In this document: positions 53,790 through 64,000 of the stretch, one piece after another
Layout: every line of letters starts with the position of its first letter
Numbering within the stretch: position 1 is the first letter of the stretch
From: Massariosphaeria phaeospora
Lineage: Eukaryota > Ascomycota > Dothideomycetes > Pleosporales
Direction: 5' to 3'
DNA: 64,000 nucleotides
Assembly: GCA_011032825.1 (NCBI GenBank)
Contig: JAADJZ010000001.1
Span: forward strand, 2,356,001 to 2,420,000
Made by a program: the position numbers and the translations under genes
The notes under the pieces: generated by a model
Told to the model about the DNA's origin: nothing
Database searches by the model: none
Seen by the model: the letters and a program-made list of their open reading frames with translations, nothing else

Positions 53790-56700
53790 CTATTCCCCTC
53801 TTCTTATGCTTCGTCTTTGAAGCTTTTTTTTGTTATGCTAAAAGCTTTTTCTTCTAACAGTACTACACAACGTCTTAACTTTGCGATATTTATTAACTTG
53901 TTTAAAAACATTATGCTTGTTGCTTGCTAAAGCTGTTGTTTTGCGGGCTTAGTTTGCAAAGTGCATGTTTGTTTAGAACGGTGTAATAAGTGTAATCGTC
54001 AAAATCTTAAGAATTGTAATATTTAGATTTTAGAAAATAAATGGGTGCTTATTTGTCAAGAGCGCGAGCGTCTTTAGGCTCGGCTAGAAGCGGTAAAGAA
54101 AGAAGCAGCAGAAGTTGAGCAAGCGCTGCGCGAAAATGTAAAGCGTGCGGCGAAAGCGATCGCAGTCGAGAAAGCGAGCATCTTGTTGCTAAAACAGCAA
54201 GAAGCGACTGCAGGTTTTTCTAATAGTTTAGCAATGTCTCCTTTTACTTAGAGTGCGTTGGATAGCCTTAGTAACGAGGTATAAGAAAGCGACGTTTCGT
54301 TGTACCTAATTAGTCTTAACGATACTGTGCTAGGATCTAGTAGCAGTTTGTAAAGTTCGTGTTTAGTTCTTATGTATTCTCGCTGTCTAGGTAGCCTAAC
54401 TATTTGACTAGGTATTTTTTCTAGTTATTCACAACTCGGTGTGCGATAATCTTTTCGACTTTAAATTCGTTTTCTTTTTTGGTTTTATAGCGAAAGGTTC
54501 GCTGGAGTGGCGTTTGTAAGTTAGCTAGTTCTAACAAGAATATGTAGAATACTAGGTAGATCTTTGCGTCTTTAGGCAAGTCTAATTTGTAATTAACTAG
54601 GCTTCGTTGTTCTAATATTAAAAATAGTTTGACTTTAACGTTGTCTAGACTCTTGCTTGGTCGTTTAGTGCGCAAATTTTTTGTAAAGAGATAAACTCTA
54701 TCCCCTCTCTTTAGCTAAAGTGCTATTTTTCGTTTTTAGTTGACATATAAGATGCTTTGGCGTTGCGCTATCTTAAGTTTACTTTGTAGTAACTTATGTA
54801 CTTTTTTAAGCTCTTCTACTACTTTTGTAGCAGTTTCGGCTTTCGCGCTTAAAAGCGTTTTTTTAAAGAAATGTAAGTGTTTCCTGTAATTTGCGTAGTA
54901 CAGTGTTTGTTTTGTAAACTTTAACAACTTGTTGTTATACGCTAACTATGCTATTAGTAGAAGCTTTACTTAATTAGTTTGTCGTTTGTTGCTGTATATT
55001 CTTAGATATGTTTTTATAGTTTAATTTGTTCTTTTTGTTTACCCGTTTGTTTGTAGATAATACGCTGTCGATAGCTTGCGTTTCGTTCTAATTGCGGCTA
55101 ACAGAGTCGTCTAGTAGTTTGATGTAAAAAGCTTGTTCTTGTTACTAATAATCAATTTGAGTATTCTGTAGTATTAAATAAGTCGATTTAAAAGAATAAA
55201 TCTTAGTTGTTGCGCAGTGTACGTATTCTTGAATGGTATCATTTCTACGTACTTAGTAAATCGGTTAACTATAACTATAATAGCGTTGTAGGCTATTCCT
55301 GTAGTAGAGTCTTTTAACAAAAGCAATTTTGTTACAAAATCTATAGAGATATTAGTCTAAGGCTTATTTAGTAGCTTTAAGGCCTGCATTTCTTTGTATT
55401 GTGCGTAGGTACTGTGTTTGTTCTTCTAACAGTCTGCGCATTTCTTGACAATTGCAGTAACTTTGTTTTTTATTCTGCTAAACTTGTAGTTTTGTTTAAT
55501 AAGTTCTATTGTTTTTGTAATTTTAAAGTAACCGTGAACTAGGTTATTGTAATATTGTTGTATAATTGTTTTTTGCAATTTTTTTGAAACTGTAATAGTA
55601 GTCTTTAGGAGCACGTTCAGCGTTCTAGCTAGTTTTAGTAATCCGTCTTAATTAACCTTAAGTATCGCGGTGTCGATAATTTTCTTTGTTTTAGCAATAT
55701 TATGTTGTTGGCTAAGAGCGTTAGCTTTGCCGTTGTTTTTTCTTAGTGTGTACACGATCTTGAACTTGTACTAGCCTAGCATTTCTAACTATCTAACCTA
55801 TTTTCAGTTAAGTACTTTAGTAGTCGTGAAATTAACTAAGTTCTTGTAATTTGTGAATATTGTAAGTTCTAAGCAGCTTTCTGCGTATACTCTCTAATGC
55901 TGTAAGCATGCAACAATAGCTAGCAGCTCTTTGTCGTGCACGTTGTATTGTTCTTTAAGTTTTAAAAACTTGCGTAAGTAGTAAGCAATAGAGTGCTATT
56001 TGCCTTCGTGCAATTAGCTAGCACATTTTCCTAGCGCGAGATCTAACGCATTGGTTTTAAAGCGTAAAAGTTGTTTTGCTTAAAATATTCGAAAGCATGG
56101 TAAACTAATGCTTGCGTTTTTGAGCTGTTAGAAAGCTTCTTTTGCTTTTTTACTTTATGCGAAGGCTGTATTCTTTCGCGTAAGCTTTGTCAAAGGTATA
56201 GCAATTTTCAAGTAATCTTTAATAAACTGTTAGTTGAAGTTTAAAAACTTTAAGAAGAATTGTATTTCCTTAACGTTCTTAAGTTGTAGCTATTTTTTAA
56301 CTACTTTGATTTTGTTTTCGCTTATGCGTACTTCGTTTGCTTCTACTACGTATCTAAAAAATGTAACTTCGCGCTTGTAAAATTCGCACTTCTTTAGTTT
56401 AAGTTAAAAGTTAAACTTGTTAAGGCACTTTAGCACTGTTTTAACATGTTCAACATAGTTTTTTTAAGTTTTAAAATAGATAAAGATGTTGTCTAGATAG
56501 GCAACAACAAAGATGTCTAAGTGCATTCTCAACACGTTGTTAATAAGCTTTTAAAAAGTTGCTAAAGCATTCGTAAGCTTAAATAGCATAACAGTGTATT
56601 TGTAATGTCTGTATCTCGTTTAGAACGCTGTCTTTTATTCTTTACTCTTTTTAATTCTAATAAGGTAGTAACTGTTCTGTAAGTCGAGCGCGGTAAAAAC

Positions 56701-59413
56701 TTTTGCGTAGAATAATCAATTCTGTAATTCTGTAATATTCGGTAAAGAGTATTAATTTTTAACTGTAATGTTGTTGAGCTTTTAAAAGTCAACGCATAGT
56801 CGTAGTACGCTGTTCTTTTTTAGTACGAAAATAATTAAGTATTCTGCAGGTAACTGTAATAGTCGTATGTAACTTTTTTTTAAGTTATTTCTAATGTAAT
56901 TGCGAAGTGTGCCTAACTCTTTTTCTAATAGTTCGTATATTAGGCTAAAAGTCAGTTGCTTTCTTTCTTGTAAGACGATTTTGTAGTTCTAAAGTTTGTG
57001 TTTTGGTAATGCTTCTGCATCTACTACTTCTTAAAAGAGATGTCTAAACTCTTTGTACTTGTAGAGTATTCTTGAAAGTGCGCTAATTTCTTTCTTTACT
57101 CTAACTTGTTAATCTAAAGGCTTTGAGTTGGTATTTGTTAAGTTGGACTTTTGTGTTCTAAAGCTGTCCTTTGTTGATGCAATTACATTAATTGTTTTTT
57201 TATCTGCTATTAAACTTTGCTAATGCGTAGGCATAGTGTTAGAAGCGCTGTTCCTACAACACTCTAGTAAAAGCGTGTTTTTCCTTTAGTTAATCTAAAG
57301 ATTATGCTTTCTTAACTAAAGAAGTTTTAAAATAATGTCGTAGATAGCTAGTCTAAAGACGTCGAAGGCTAACTTCTTTTGGTATTATTTAATGTGCAAT
57401 AGTACGTTACTTATTTTATGCGTAACTACTAGTTGCGCTTGTATAAGCTGTTCGTTGGCACTAGCAAGTAGATAGAGCTGTTGTTTCTTTAGTAGGTGTA
57501 AACCGGCTACAAACACTGCTTAAGCGAAAACAAAGTTATCTTGTGCTTTTGTATTAATTAAGGCTTTTATCGAGTAATCGTTAAGCTTTACTAAGAGCTT
57601 AATCTGTTCTACTAGGTTAATTACGTTAATTTGTTTAACTTTAGAGTTAGGCGTTGTTGGCCTAAAAAAAACTTTGTATCGAATCTGTTAACTTTCTTGA
57701 AAGTCTAATGCTGTGCGCAGTTAGAGTGTAGGCAGGTTTGCTATTGAACCTAAGTGCAGTTGTTGTTTACAAGCATTTGCATTGCGAGCAGTTCTGCTAA
57801 GTTGTTTTTTTTAGAGAAGTGCAGTATGTTGCGCTTGTTCTATAGGTAGTATTCGCAAGTGTCGTTCTTGCAGTCAAACTACTTCTAAGAGCAGGATTGG
57901 CTTTTTTTTTTAGAAAACTATTTTGTGCCTTGCTTGTCTAAGTAGTAAGTAAGATAGTAATTGTAAAAGCACACTGTCTATAACATTTTTGCGTGTTCTG
58001 GATTTTAGTAGTTTAGGTAGTACTGTGGTTTGTAGGAGTTCGCGTTCTTGCGGTTGCTTTTAAAGCTTCGTTAAGATTCTTTTGCTACTTTATCGTGCTA
58101 GTGTTCTTTAGTAGCTGATTTGTTTAGATCTAGAAGTAAGATGTTTTCTTTAAGGCGTTTTGTTTTTTTGAGCTTTTAATAGATTCTCTGTTTGTCTTTC
58201 TTTGTAAGCTATTAGTTGAGCTCGTTAAAATATTTCTACACTGCTTTGTTGTAATTGGGTACATTGTTTTGAAGTAGAGTGTTAGATTAATAGATTCTTT
58301 GTACTCGTTTTTCTTTAATAATCTAGTTTCGATGTTCTGTAGTATTTGGTAGGTTTAGTTGCTCGTCTAGTAACTCGTATTCTTTATCTATCAAAGAGTT
58401 AGTATCGTTACAAAGCAATTTTCTTTTAGCTAAACCTATTCTCTTAGGCGACTGTTCTCTTTAACTCTTAACATCTATAGAGGTAATTACTTTTTATTCT
58501 TTATTAATACTATTTGTAGTATTAGACAGTACGTTTAACTGCTAAACAACTTTGTTTTTCTAGTAACAGTTGCTAGAGATGTAGCTAGGTTTGCTACAAT
58601 TATAGCAGGTCTTTGTTTCCTTGCTATACTTCGATTGTTTGTTGATTAGTTTGCTTTTGTTAAAGTTGTTGAGGTGCATAGGTTCGTATTCTTAAGCTAA
58701 GTTGTATACGCTTGCTAGACGTAAGTGTTAAGTTTGCACTTAGCGCTAGCTAGTGTTAAGTGTATAACTTCTGTTGCTTTTTAGTGCGTAGAACTTTGCT
58801 TTAGCTCGCGTTTTAATCGCGAGTTCGTACAACTTATTGTCGAAGCAAATTGATTTTTTAATTAGGTTGTCTAAGGTGTCTGTGGCTGCTTTGGAGCGCA
58901 TTAGTTCTGCTTTAACGTTATTTTTTAGCTCTTGCTTGTACATGCGCATAAGTGCTTTGTTGTTCTAGTTAGTCTAAATAGAGTACTGTTGAAATAGGTT
59001 AGCGTAGTCTTCGACTAACTTAGTCTAGCGCATTTGTTAGATAGTTCTTTCTGCGATAGCGAGTTTGTTGGCGATCGCATAGAATTGTTGCAGCTTGTCT
59101 TTAAACACAGCGCGATTTTTGAACATGCGTGTAATTATGTCTTTGTTGTTGTCGCTATCTAGGTACTTTTTTAAGTAGAGTTAGACTTACTTAAGAGCTG
59201 TTTCTTTTATGTAGAAAGCTATTAGAGATGCCTTGTTAACGTTGTCAACATAGTTATCTTCGAACTTAAAGAAAAAGTCGAACTAGAGTAACTAGTTTTC
59301 TAGCTTCAAGCGATTTCTATAGTAGAAGTCGAGCTTTGCTACTTTCGTACCGCCAGTGCGGGTATAAAGAGAGGTAGTTATTGAAGTATTACTTATCTTA
59401 GAGGTCTTTAATA
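53790..59413 (-). pseudogene. Element D gag-pol relic
   Basis: Minus strand: gag near 59350-58500 (RMYKQELKNNVKAELMRSKA at 58949-; zinc knuckle CYNCSKPSYISSNC near 58590, with GH changed to SY). RT about 57000-56300 (VVAYLDNIFIYF near 56505; YLDN). Integrase H2C2 about 55614-55426 (HGYFKITKTIELIKQNYKFS ... CADC) and DDE region to about 54900. Chromodomain end about 54480-54421 (FKVEKIIAHRVVNN). Fewer RIP changes than element B in the shared gag segment (E where B has K, A where B has T), as expected for a later insertion. Confidence 0.88.
53940..54353 (+). other. Antisense Cys-rich/coiled-coil frame in element D
   Basis: On the strand opposite gag-pol, between chromodomain and 3' LTR, one frame encodes six spaced cysteines (codons at 53955, 53970, 53982, 53991, 54015, 54054; RCNKCNRQNLKNC) and then a charged helical tract (ARLEAVKKEAAEVEQALREN, VKRAAKAIAVEKASILLLKQ). 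Four in-frame stops (two TAG, one TAG at about 54249, one TAA) sit at Gln-like positions. A start codon is not clear. The CxxC-x7-C plus coiled-coil plan matches a class of transposon-associated fungal proteins that I recall but cannot name precisely. Confidence 0.65.
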
Positions 59414-59886
59414 TGTAAAAGCTAAGCGAACTTAAAAGAGTTTTTTATTAGGCTTAGGTTGGTTCTTAGGGATGAAGTAAGTTTAATAGACTAAGAGAAG
59501 TTGTATAGCGTTCGATACTAAGGCAGTAGCAAGCTTCGTTCTGCAAAGAGTATAAAAGTCAAAGTAAAAGTTAACTTAGGTAATTGAGATTGAAGACGAT
59601 AAGCTATAAGGGTTTATCGTTTTAACTATATACGTAGGTGTGCTTTGTATAATCTTCTTGCTCTTACAAAGCTAGCAGATTAATGAAAGCACTTTAATTT
59701 CTTGCTCTTAAGGTGCTATAGAGAGCGTAAGATTAGAGAGAGCATATAGAGAAGCTGTGTTGTTGAGAAAGGTTTTTAGCTTACGTGCTAAGCTTACTCG
59801 AGGTCTAGCCGTGCTTTGTTACTTTAAGCGCTAAGGTAAGAGCATTTTCTTCTTTTTAGCAGCTTAGCAGATTATTGATCGTAACA
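59414..59886 (-). repeat. Element D 5' LTR
   Basis: 473 bp; CTTAG target duplication follows at 59887-59891. Confidence 0.94.
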
Positions 59887-59891
59887 CTTAG

Positions 59892-61368
59892 TCGCAATAA
59901 TGTCTAAACTCTTTTAAATATTAGCGATTTTAGTTTCGGCGCTAAAACGAGTAGCTTTTTGAAATTAAAGTTAAAAGAGCCTAGAGAGGTTTAGAAAGAA
60001 CTAGAAAAGCATATACCTTAGCACCGCGCTTGCGCTTAGTTAGCGCTACGAACGAGAAAGCTAGAGCAAAGCTATTGCTACTTAGAAACTAAGCTTCTAC
60101 TAGCTAGCCTACTGCTTTTTTAGAATTACAAACTTTTTTCTTCTGCGAATCTATGTAGCTTACGATTTTGAAATTTTTAAATACAAAATAGCTAGAGTGC
60201 AGCAAAATGTCTAGATTGCTTGCGTACTTGCTATTAGTTTTTCTAACAAAAGTTAGCAAGCACTAAAAATAAGCAGATTAGCTTAGAAAGAGCCTAAGAG
60301 AGAACTTACTTAACAATTAAGTTTAGAATCTTGTTAGCGCAACGCATAAAGATTTTTTTGCTTTTGTTAGTAAACTCTTTTATTTTTATTACTTTATCTG
60401 TCTTAACGTTGTCTTTAAAAAAAGACCTAAGTAGAGTTACTATCAATTCTACCGCGTTTTTTAGAGCTTAGGCTAGATTAGTCTAGAAAACTCTAGAAAA
60501 CTCTAGAGAACTTACCTAAAAGCAATCGCAGCTAATTTTTAAGCATTTTACGCAGCAACTAATCGACTTAGTGTTACTTAACTCGATTTGCTTTAACTTT
60601 ACATACACTTTTTGAAACTGTACGTTGTAGTACTTCTTAATTAGAAAGTAACACAAAGCGATTTTGTTAACTTTGCTTATAGCAATGTCGCTGATAACTA
60701 TATCTACGCACGAAATGCAGTAGTTGTAGAAAGCTTTCGCCGTTGATGCTGCTAACTAGATCTAGTGCGCCTAGCAACTTGCGATAAACTACTCGCTAAA
60801 GACTAAAGCGAGCTAAAAAAGTGCAGCAGAAGCTAGATTACTTTGAAAAACTCTAGAACGAGCTAGACTAGTTTTAAAGCTTCTAGGCTAAGATAAACTG
60901 TTTGCGAAACGCTTTTTCTTCGCCTAGCGCTCTACGAGAGTCGTGTTTGCCTAGCTACCAACGTCAAAGCTATTTTCTTTAGAATTAAGCTGCTAGATTT
61001 CTAAATTAGTTGTTATTTCAGATTTATCGCATAAGTTAGCTAGGATTTGCGACTAGAATAACTTTCGCCGCTTGTTGCAATAGTGCTAAAGAGATTTCTA
61101 CTTACTATAGCGCAGCGCAAAACTTTGCGCTAGCGCAGCTTTTAAGAAAAAAATTAGAAAAATAGAATTTTCTAAGCTAGCGCTGCGGTTAACCTCGCTA
61201 CGCTAGCGAAACCTAGCGTAGAAAGCTTTGGTGCTAGAAGCGCGTTACATAACGCGCTAGATAGTATAGGTTACTACCTACGTTAGCGCTTTGCTTTGCA
61301 TTACTTCGCTTTTTCTACTTTGCCTTGCTTAGTAGCGCGCGAACTTGCTATTTTAAAAGAAAAAGCTT
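59892..61368 (+). other. Element C 3' internal region
   Basis: Continues element C after element D. Non-coding or unrecognisable, with heavy RIP; a purine-rich stretch TTTTAAAAGAAAAAGC before 61369 is the likely polypurine tract. Short GC-like patches (61120-61270) hold GCGCTAGC motifs repeated. Confidence 0.7.
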
Positions 61369-61580
61369 TGTTACAACAAGCTTTCAAGCTGCTCTTAAAA
61401 AAAGCTAAAAAAAGCAAAAAAGCTTAGAAATAGCTAGCGCGAGGTAGTTGAAGAATTTTTACACGCTAGCTTAGTATATAGACTCTCTAGAGAGCTCTAG
61501 AAAGCGAACAAAGAATTGCGTTAGAATTAATTGTTCTTTTAGTCGAGAGCTGTAGTTTACAAAGTAATAATCTTTTAACA
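61369..61580 (+). repeat. Element C 3' LTR
   Basis: 212 bp; TAACG follows. Confidence 0.93.
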
Positions 61581-61585
61581 TAACG

Positions 61586-62030
61586 CTTTTATTTTTAACG
61601 CAAAACAAAGAGTTTTTTTGCGCGCTCGCTTTTTTGCTTGCTTTAGAATTTTCTTATTTTGCAGCAAACAATTTATTACTTCTGCTAACAACTTTTTATT
61701 TTTATTTACTTTTTTTTTATACTCTTTACGAGTACGATTTAACAATTTCTACGACATGTTAACACACGCTTAACCTAAACGCGTGCACTTAGCGCACTTT
61801 AAACAAAAATCTAGTATAACAAAACAATTTAAGCTTTGCAAAAAACAATAATTATAAGCAATTTTAGCAAGTGTATTAGCTTAACAAATTTTAGAGCTAA
61901 GACAAAAGCAACAATAAGTTAACAAAAATATCGCAAGTTGCTACTAGCTAGATGCGAGATAACTTTAGCTACTTGTACAAAATAAACGGCTTCTACAATT
62001 CAAAAACAAATTATTAGAAAAAAAAAATAA
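61586..62030 (+). other. Element B 3' internal region with antisense Cys-rich relic
   Basis: Resumes element B after element C. On the minus strand about 61890-61610 reads CFVILDFCLKCAKCTRLG, a stop at a Gln-like position, ACVNMS, then a basic helical tract (KLLNRTRKEYKKK...LLAEVINCLLQNKKILKQAK). The cysteine plan resembles the antisense frame of element D. The A-rich tract up to 62030 is the polypurine tract. Confidence 0.65.
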
Positions 62031-62461
62031 TGTTACAATTTAATATTACAACTAGGCTTAGCGCAAAGCGCTTAGGTTATAAGCTACTAATAAAGTTACA
62101 TAGCAAGCTAACTAAACTTTAGTTACGTAACTACTTAATAATAAGCGCTTAAAAATAAGCGTGCTTAGTAGTAAGCGCTTGGCAATAAGCACTACTTAGT
62201 AGTAAACGCTTAAGAATAAGCAAGAACACTTTCTAAAGTATATAAACCTAAAGAAACAACGCACTTTTATAGTTGTTGTTTTTAATTTTACAACCTACAA
62301 GTTAACTTTTACTTTAACTTTAATACTCTTTGGAAAACGAAGCTTGCTACTGCCTTAGTATTAAACGCTACACAAACTTCTTAGTCTATTGAACTTACTT
62401 ATTTCTCGAGAACTAACCTAAGCTTAATAAACAATTTTTTCAAGTTCGCTTAGCTTTTACA
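62031..62461 (+). repeat. Element B 3' LTR
   Basis: 431 bp, TGTTACAATTT ... TTTTACA. Its last 165 bp resemble the LTR of element D, whereas the first 265 bp do not. Confidence 0.88.
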
Positions 62462-62648
62462 CCGCGCTATTAAGTTTCTACGTAAATATAATTAGTATAA
62501 GTTAATCGCAAGCATGTATACAATTGCTTTACTAAACAATATCGTAATAATAACTATTGTAGCTACTACAATAACTTTATCTTTGAAGTAGTAAGCATAG
62601 TGTTTTCTAGGCGCTGCGCAACTTCGAGCGCCGCGCGCACAAGCATAG
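62462..62648 (+). mobile_element. FotA 3' remnant and right TIR
   Basis: 62598-62648 is the inverted counterpart of the left FotA end; TA follows. The preceding 136 bp are assigned to FotA only by position. Confidence 0.65.
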
Positions 62649-62650
62649 TA

Positions 62651-62872
62651 GCGTGTTAGTATTTCGCAATGCAGCTAAGCATTTCAACGATTTTAGCTGC
62701 TTAACTTCGCACAACTAGCTAGCATTTCTATACCTAGTACTCGTACGAGCTTTACTTAAGCTTTATTGTTTCTTTCGCACAAGCAATTTAGAAAATTCTT
62801 CGAAGAAACTTTAAGCTAGATTACATAATTCTTAGAGTACATACGCTGTAATGTTTTGTATAAACGAGAATA
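62651..62872. other. Spacer between two FotA copies
   Basis: 222 bp with no recognisable feature; may be host DNA or older repeat. Ends at TA (62871-62872). Confidence 0.4.
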
Positions 62873-64000
62873 CTATGCTTGTGCGCGCAGCGCTCGAAGT
62901 TGCGCAGCGCTCGAAAAATACTAAAACACTAGACAAGCTACTAACTTTAACGCGTTGCATTTTAACTACTACAACAGCTATAAAAGCTGCGCTTGCAGCA
63001 ATTAAATTACTTAAACTAAAAAAAAAATTTACATACTAAGCAATAGCTAATAAGTTTAACGTAAACAGAACTATACTATTTTAAAAATACTAAAGCCGTT
63101 AGAGTACGCAAGAAGCTTAGAGAATTAACTAACAAAAGCTTTGCTTACAACAAGAAATAAAACTTGTAAGCTATATTAAAAACTTTACAAAAAAAAGCTG
63201 CTTTTTACAAAAGAGATAATACAAAATTTTGCATTTTAGATAGCTACAAAGCTAGTAAGCAACGCTTAAGTAACGCGCTTTTTTTACTAACAAAGCAATT
63301 ATTTAATTTTTAAATAGTTTTTTAGAATAGACTTTTTTTGCTACAACGCTAATTTAAACGTTAAGTACGCGTTGTATTTTAACTTGCTACATGCTAAAAT
63401 AAAGTAGTACAACGTACAACCGCGTTACTACTATAATATAAATTAAAAAAGTTTTATAATGTATAACAAGTTACTTAAAACAAGTGTTTACTTAATAGCA
63501 ATTAAAAAAAAAAAAGTGCAAGCATTACTCTAAAATAGCTTTTGTAAGTAAATAACTTTTTTAGCAGCTATTTGCGCTAATAAAAGCGCTCTACTGCTTA
63601 GTTTTATTTTTTAAGCGTTATTAAAGTTACTGTAGTTAAGCTAGGTAGCTAACGTTAAAGCAAAAAAGCACAACGTTTTTATTACTTTATTCTTGTTTAG
63701 CTAGACAAATAATAACATTGAATTAGCATAGCTTAAGCAGGGTTTTAACTGCTACACAAAAGAAAAAGCGCGCAAAAAAAAAACTAGCGTTTTTTTATAC
63801 TTAACAGCTATATGTTACTAGAAGTATTCTTTTACCAAAGGTAATTGTAATTGAACTTAGAAATTCCGCCTAAGAAATTGTTTTATATTTAGAAAGCTTA
63901 ATAACAACAAAGAAAAATAATCTTAATTCTATATTAAATAAAATAACAAAGTAACAATCTGTTGCCTATAGATCTAATATATGTATAAAATGTACTTAAA
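62873..64000 (+). pseudogene. Second FotA copy, transposase relic, truncated by window edge
   Basis: Left end CTATGCTTGTGCGCGCAGCG at 62873. N-terminal psq/HTH as in the first copy, then, past the point where the first copy is interrupted, segments matching Fot1-like transposases: YALYFNLLHAKIK*YNVQPR, a catalytic-region relic (YYNINEKSF-like with stop), ITFLAAICANKSALL, VANVKAKKHNVFITLFLFS and NNNIELA*LKQGFNCYTKEK. Stops at Gln/Trp positions throughout; G/A and C/T changes make this copy much more AT-rich than the left part of the first. Confidence 0.78.

Larger units (their letters stand above)
53317..59886 (-). mobile_element. Element D: Ty3/gypsy chromovirus, complete ends, inverted
   Basis: 6570 bp, LTRs of exactly 473 bp each (53317-53789; 59414-59886), flanked by CTTAG on both sides (53312-53316; 59887-59891). 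On the minus strand it begins TGTTACGATCAATAATC and ends TTTACA. A purine tract AAGAAGAGGGGAATAG (minus sense) directly precedes the 3' LTR at 53790. Inner domains are homologous to element B. Confidence 0.95.
47632..61580 (+). mobile_element. Element C: gypsy-type LTR retrotransposon split by element D
   Basis: LTRs of exactly 212 bp each (47632-47843; 61369-61580), starting TGTTACRACAAGC and ending ACA, flanked by TAACG on both outer sides (47627-47631 and 61581-61585). The interior runs 47844-53316 and resumes at 59892. Without D the element is about 7.4 kb. Confidence 0.92.
40083..62648 (+). mobile_element. FotA: Fot1-like transposon carrying a nested stack
   Basis: Left end begins CCGTGCCCGTGCGCGCGGCG at 40083; right end, reverse-complemented from 62648, begins CTATGCTTGTGCGCGCGGCG. 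Over about 51 bp the two differ only by C/T and G/A transitions, and TA lies at both outer borders (40081-40082, 62649-62650). Between them only 347 bp of the left part and about 187 bp of the right part belong to FotA; the rest is nested TnB, B, C and D. A second copy starts at 62873, and its left 345 bp aligns to the left part here. Confidence 0.8.

Noticed and set aside
62851..63039. 62-codon frame starting MFCINENTML
   Set aside because: It runs through the FotA TIR into the transposase N-terminus; it is part of the relic, not a gene.

Overview
The window is nuclear DNA of a filamentous ascomycete (Pezizomycotina; a dothideomycete fits best, but this is inference). Evidence: short 47-73 nt introns with GT...AG ends and CTAAC-like branch points; conserved fungal proteins (Mso1, Gyp7-type RabGAP, HET-NACHT-ankyrin NLR, DUF7730-like, DUF2011-like); and transposons mutated almost only by C-to-T/G-to-A transitions, the signature of repeat-induced point mutation (RIP). 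The window has two compartments: a GC-balanced, gene-bearing part (1 to about 40.08 kb) and an AT-rich transposon block (40.08-64.0 kb) with no credible host gene.

Gene-bearing part, left to right: 3'-truncated SERAC1/sesB-like alpha/beta hydrolase (-, runs off the left edge); DUF7730-like protein (+); MSO1-like Sec1-binding protein (-), head-to-head with a five-exon Gyp7-type TBC RabGAP (+); two unrecognised conserved-looking proteins (8.4-10.2 kb +; 11.0-12.2 kb -); DUF2011-like protein (-); possible four-helix membrane protein (-); a 1298-residue HET-NACHT-ankyrin NLR with about 16 near-identical 33-residue repeats (-). A transposon pocket follows at 19.8-23.7 kb: a Fot1/pogo-type element with 56-bp inverted repeats and TA duplication whose 625-codon transposase frame has 11 nonsense codons and no frameshift, and an internally deleted second pogo-type transposase. 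Then come a small membrane protein (24.8 kb), a TGA-interrupted small ORF (26.9 kb), a small C2H2 zinc-finger gene whose start codon lies in a 26-bp hairpin (27.7 kb), dolichyl-diphosphatase (28.5-29.3 kb, -), head-to-head with an RWD-RBR ubiquitin ligase (29.8-31.2 kb, +), an LtrA-like multispan membrane protein (-), an unrecognised protein (35.6-36.4 kb, -) and an 811-residue membrane-anchored unknown (37.3-39.7 kb, +).

The AT-rich block resolves as nested insertions, each supported by terminal repeats and in most cases target-site duplications. A Fot1-like element (call it FotA; 40083-62648, TA duplication) holds another Fot1-like element (TnB, 40430-42293) and a Ty3/gypsy chromovirus (B; truncated 5' LTR 42294-42512, 3' LTR 62031-62461). 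B was split by a second gypsy element (C, 47632-61580; 212-bp LTRs, TAACG duplication), which was split by an inverted relative of B (D, 53317-59886; 473-bp LTRs, CTTAG duplication). A second FotA copy starts at 62873 and leaves the right edge. All are heavily mutated.

Themes: genome defence (RIP) and NLR-type self/non-self recognition near transposons; secretory-pathway and ER-glycosylation housekeeping genes in divergent pairs; and an unusual antisense Cys-rich/coiled-coil frame in the 3' regions of elements B and D, the best candidate for something poorly described.
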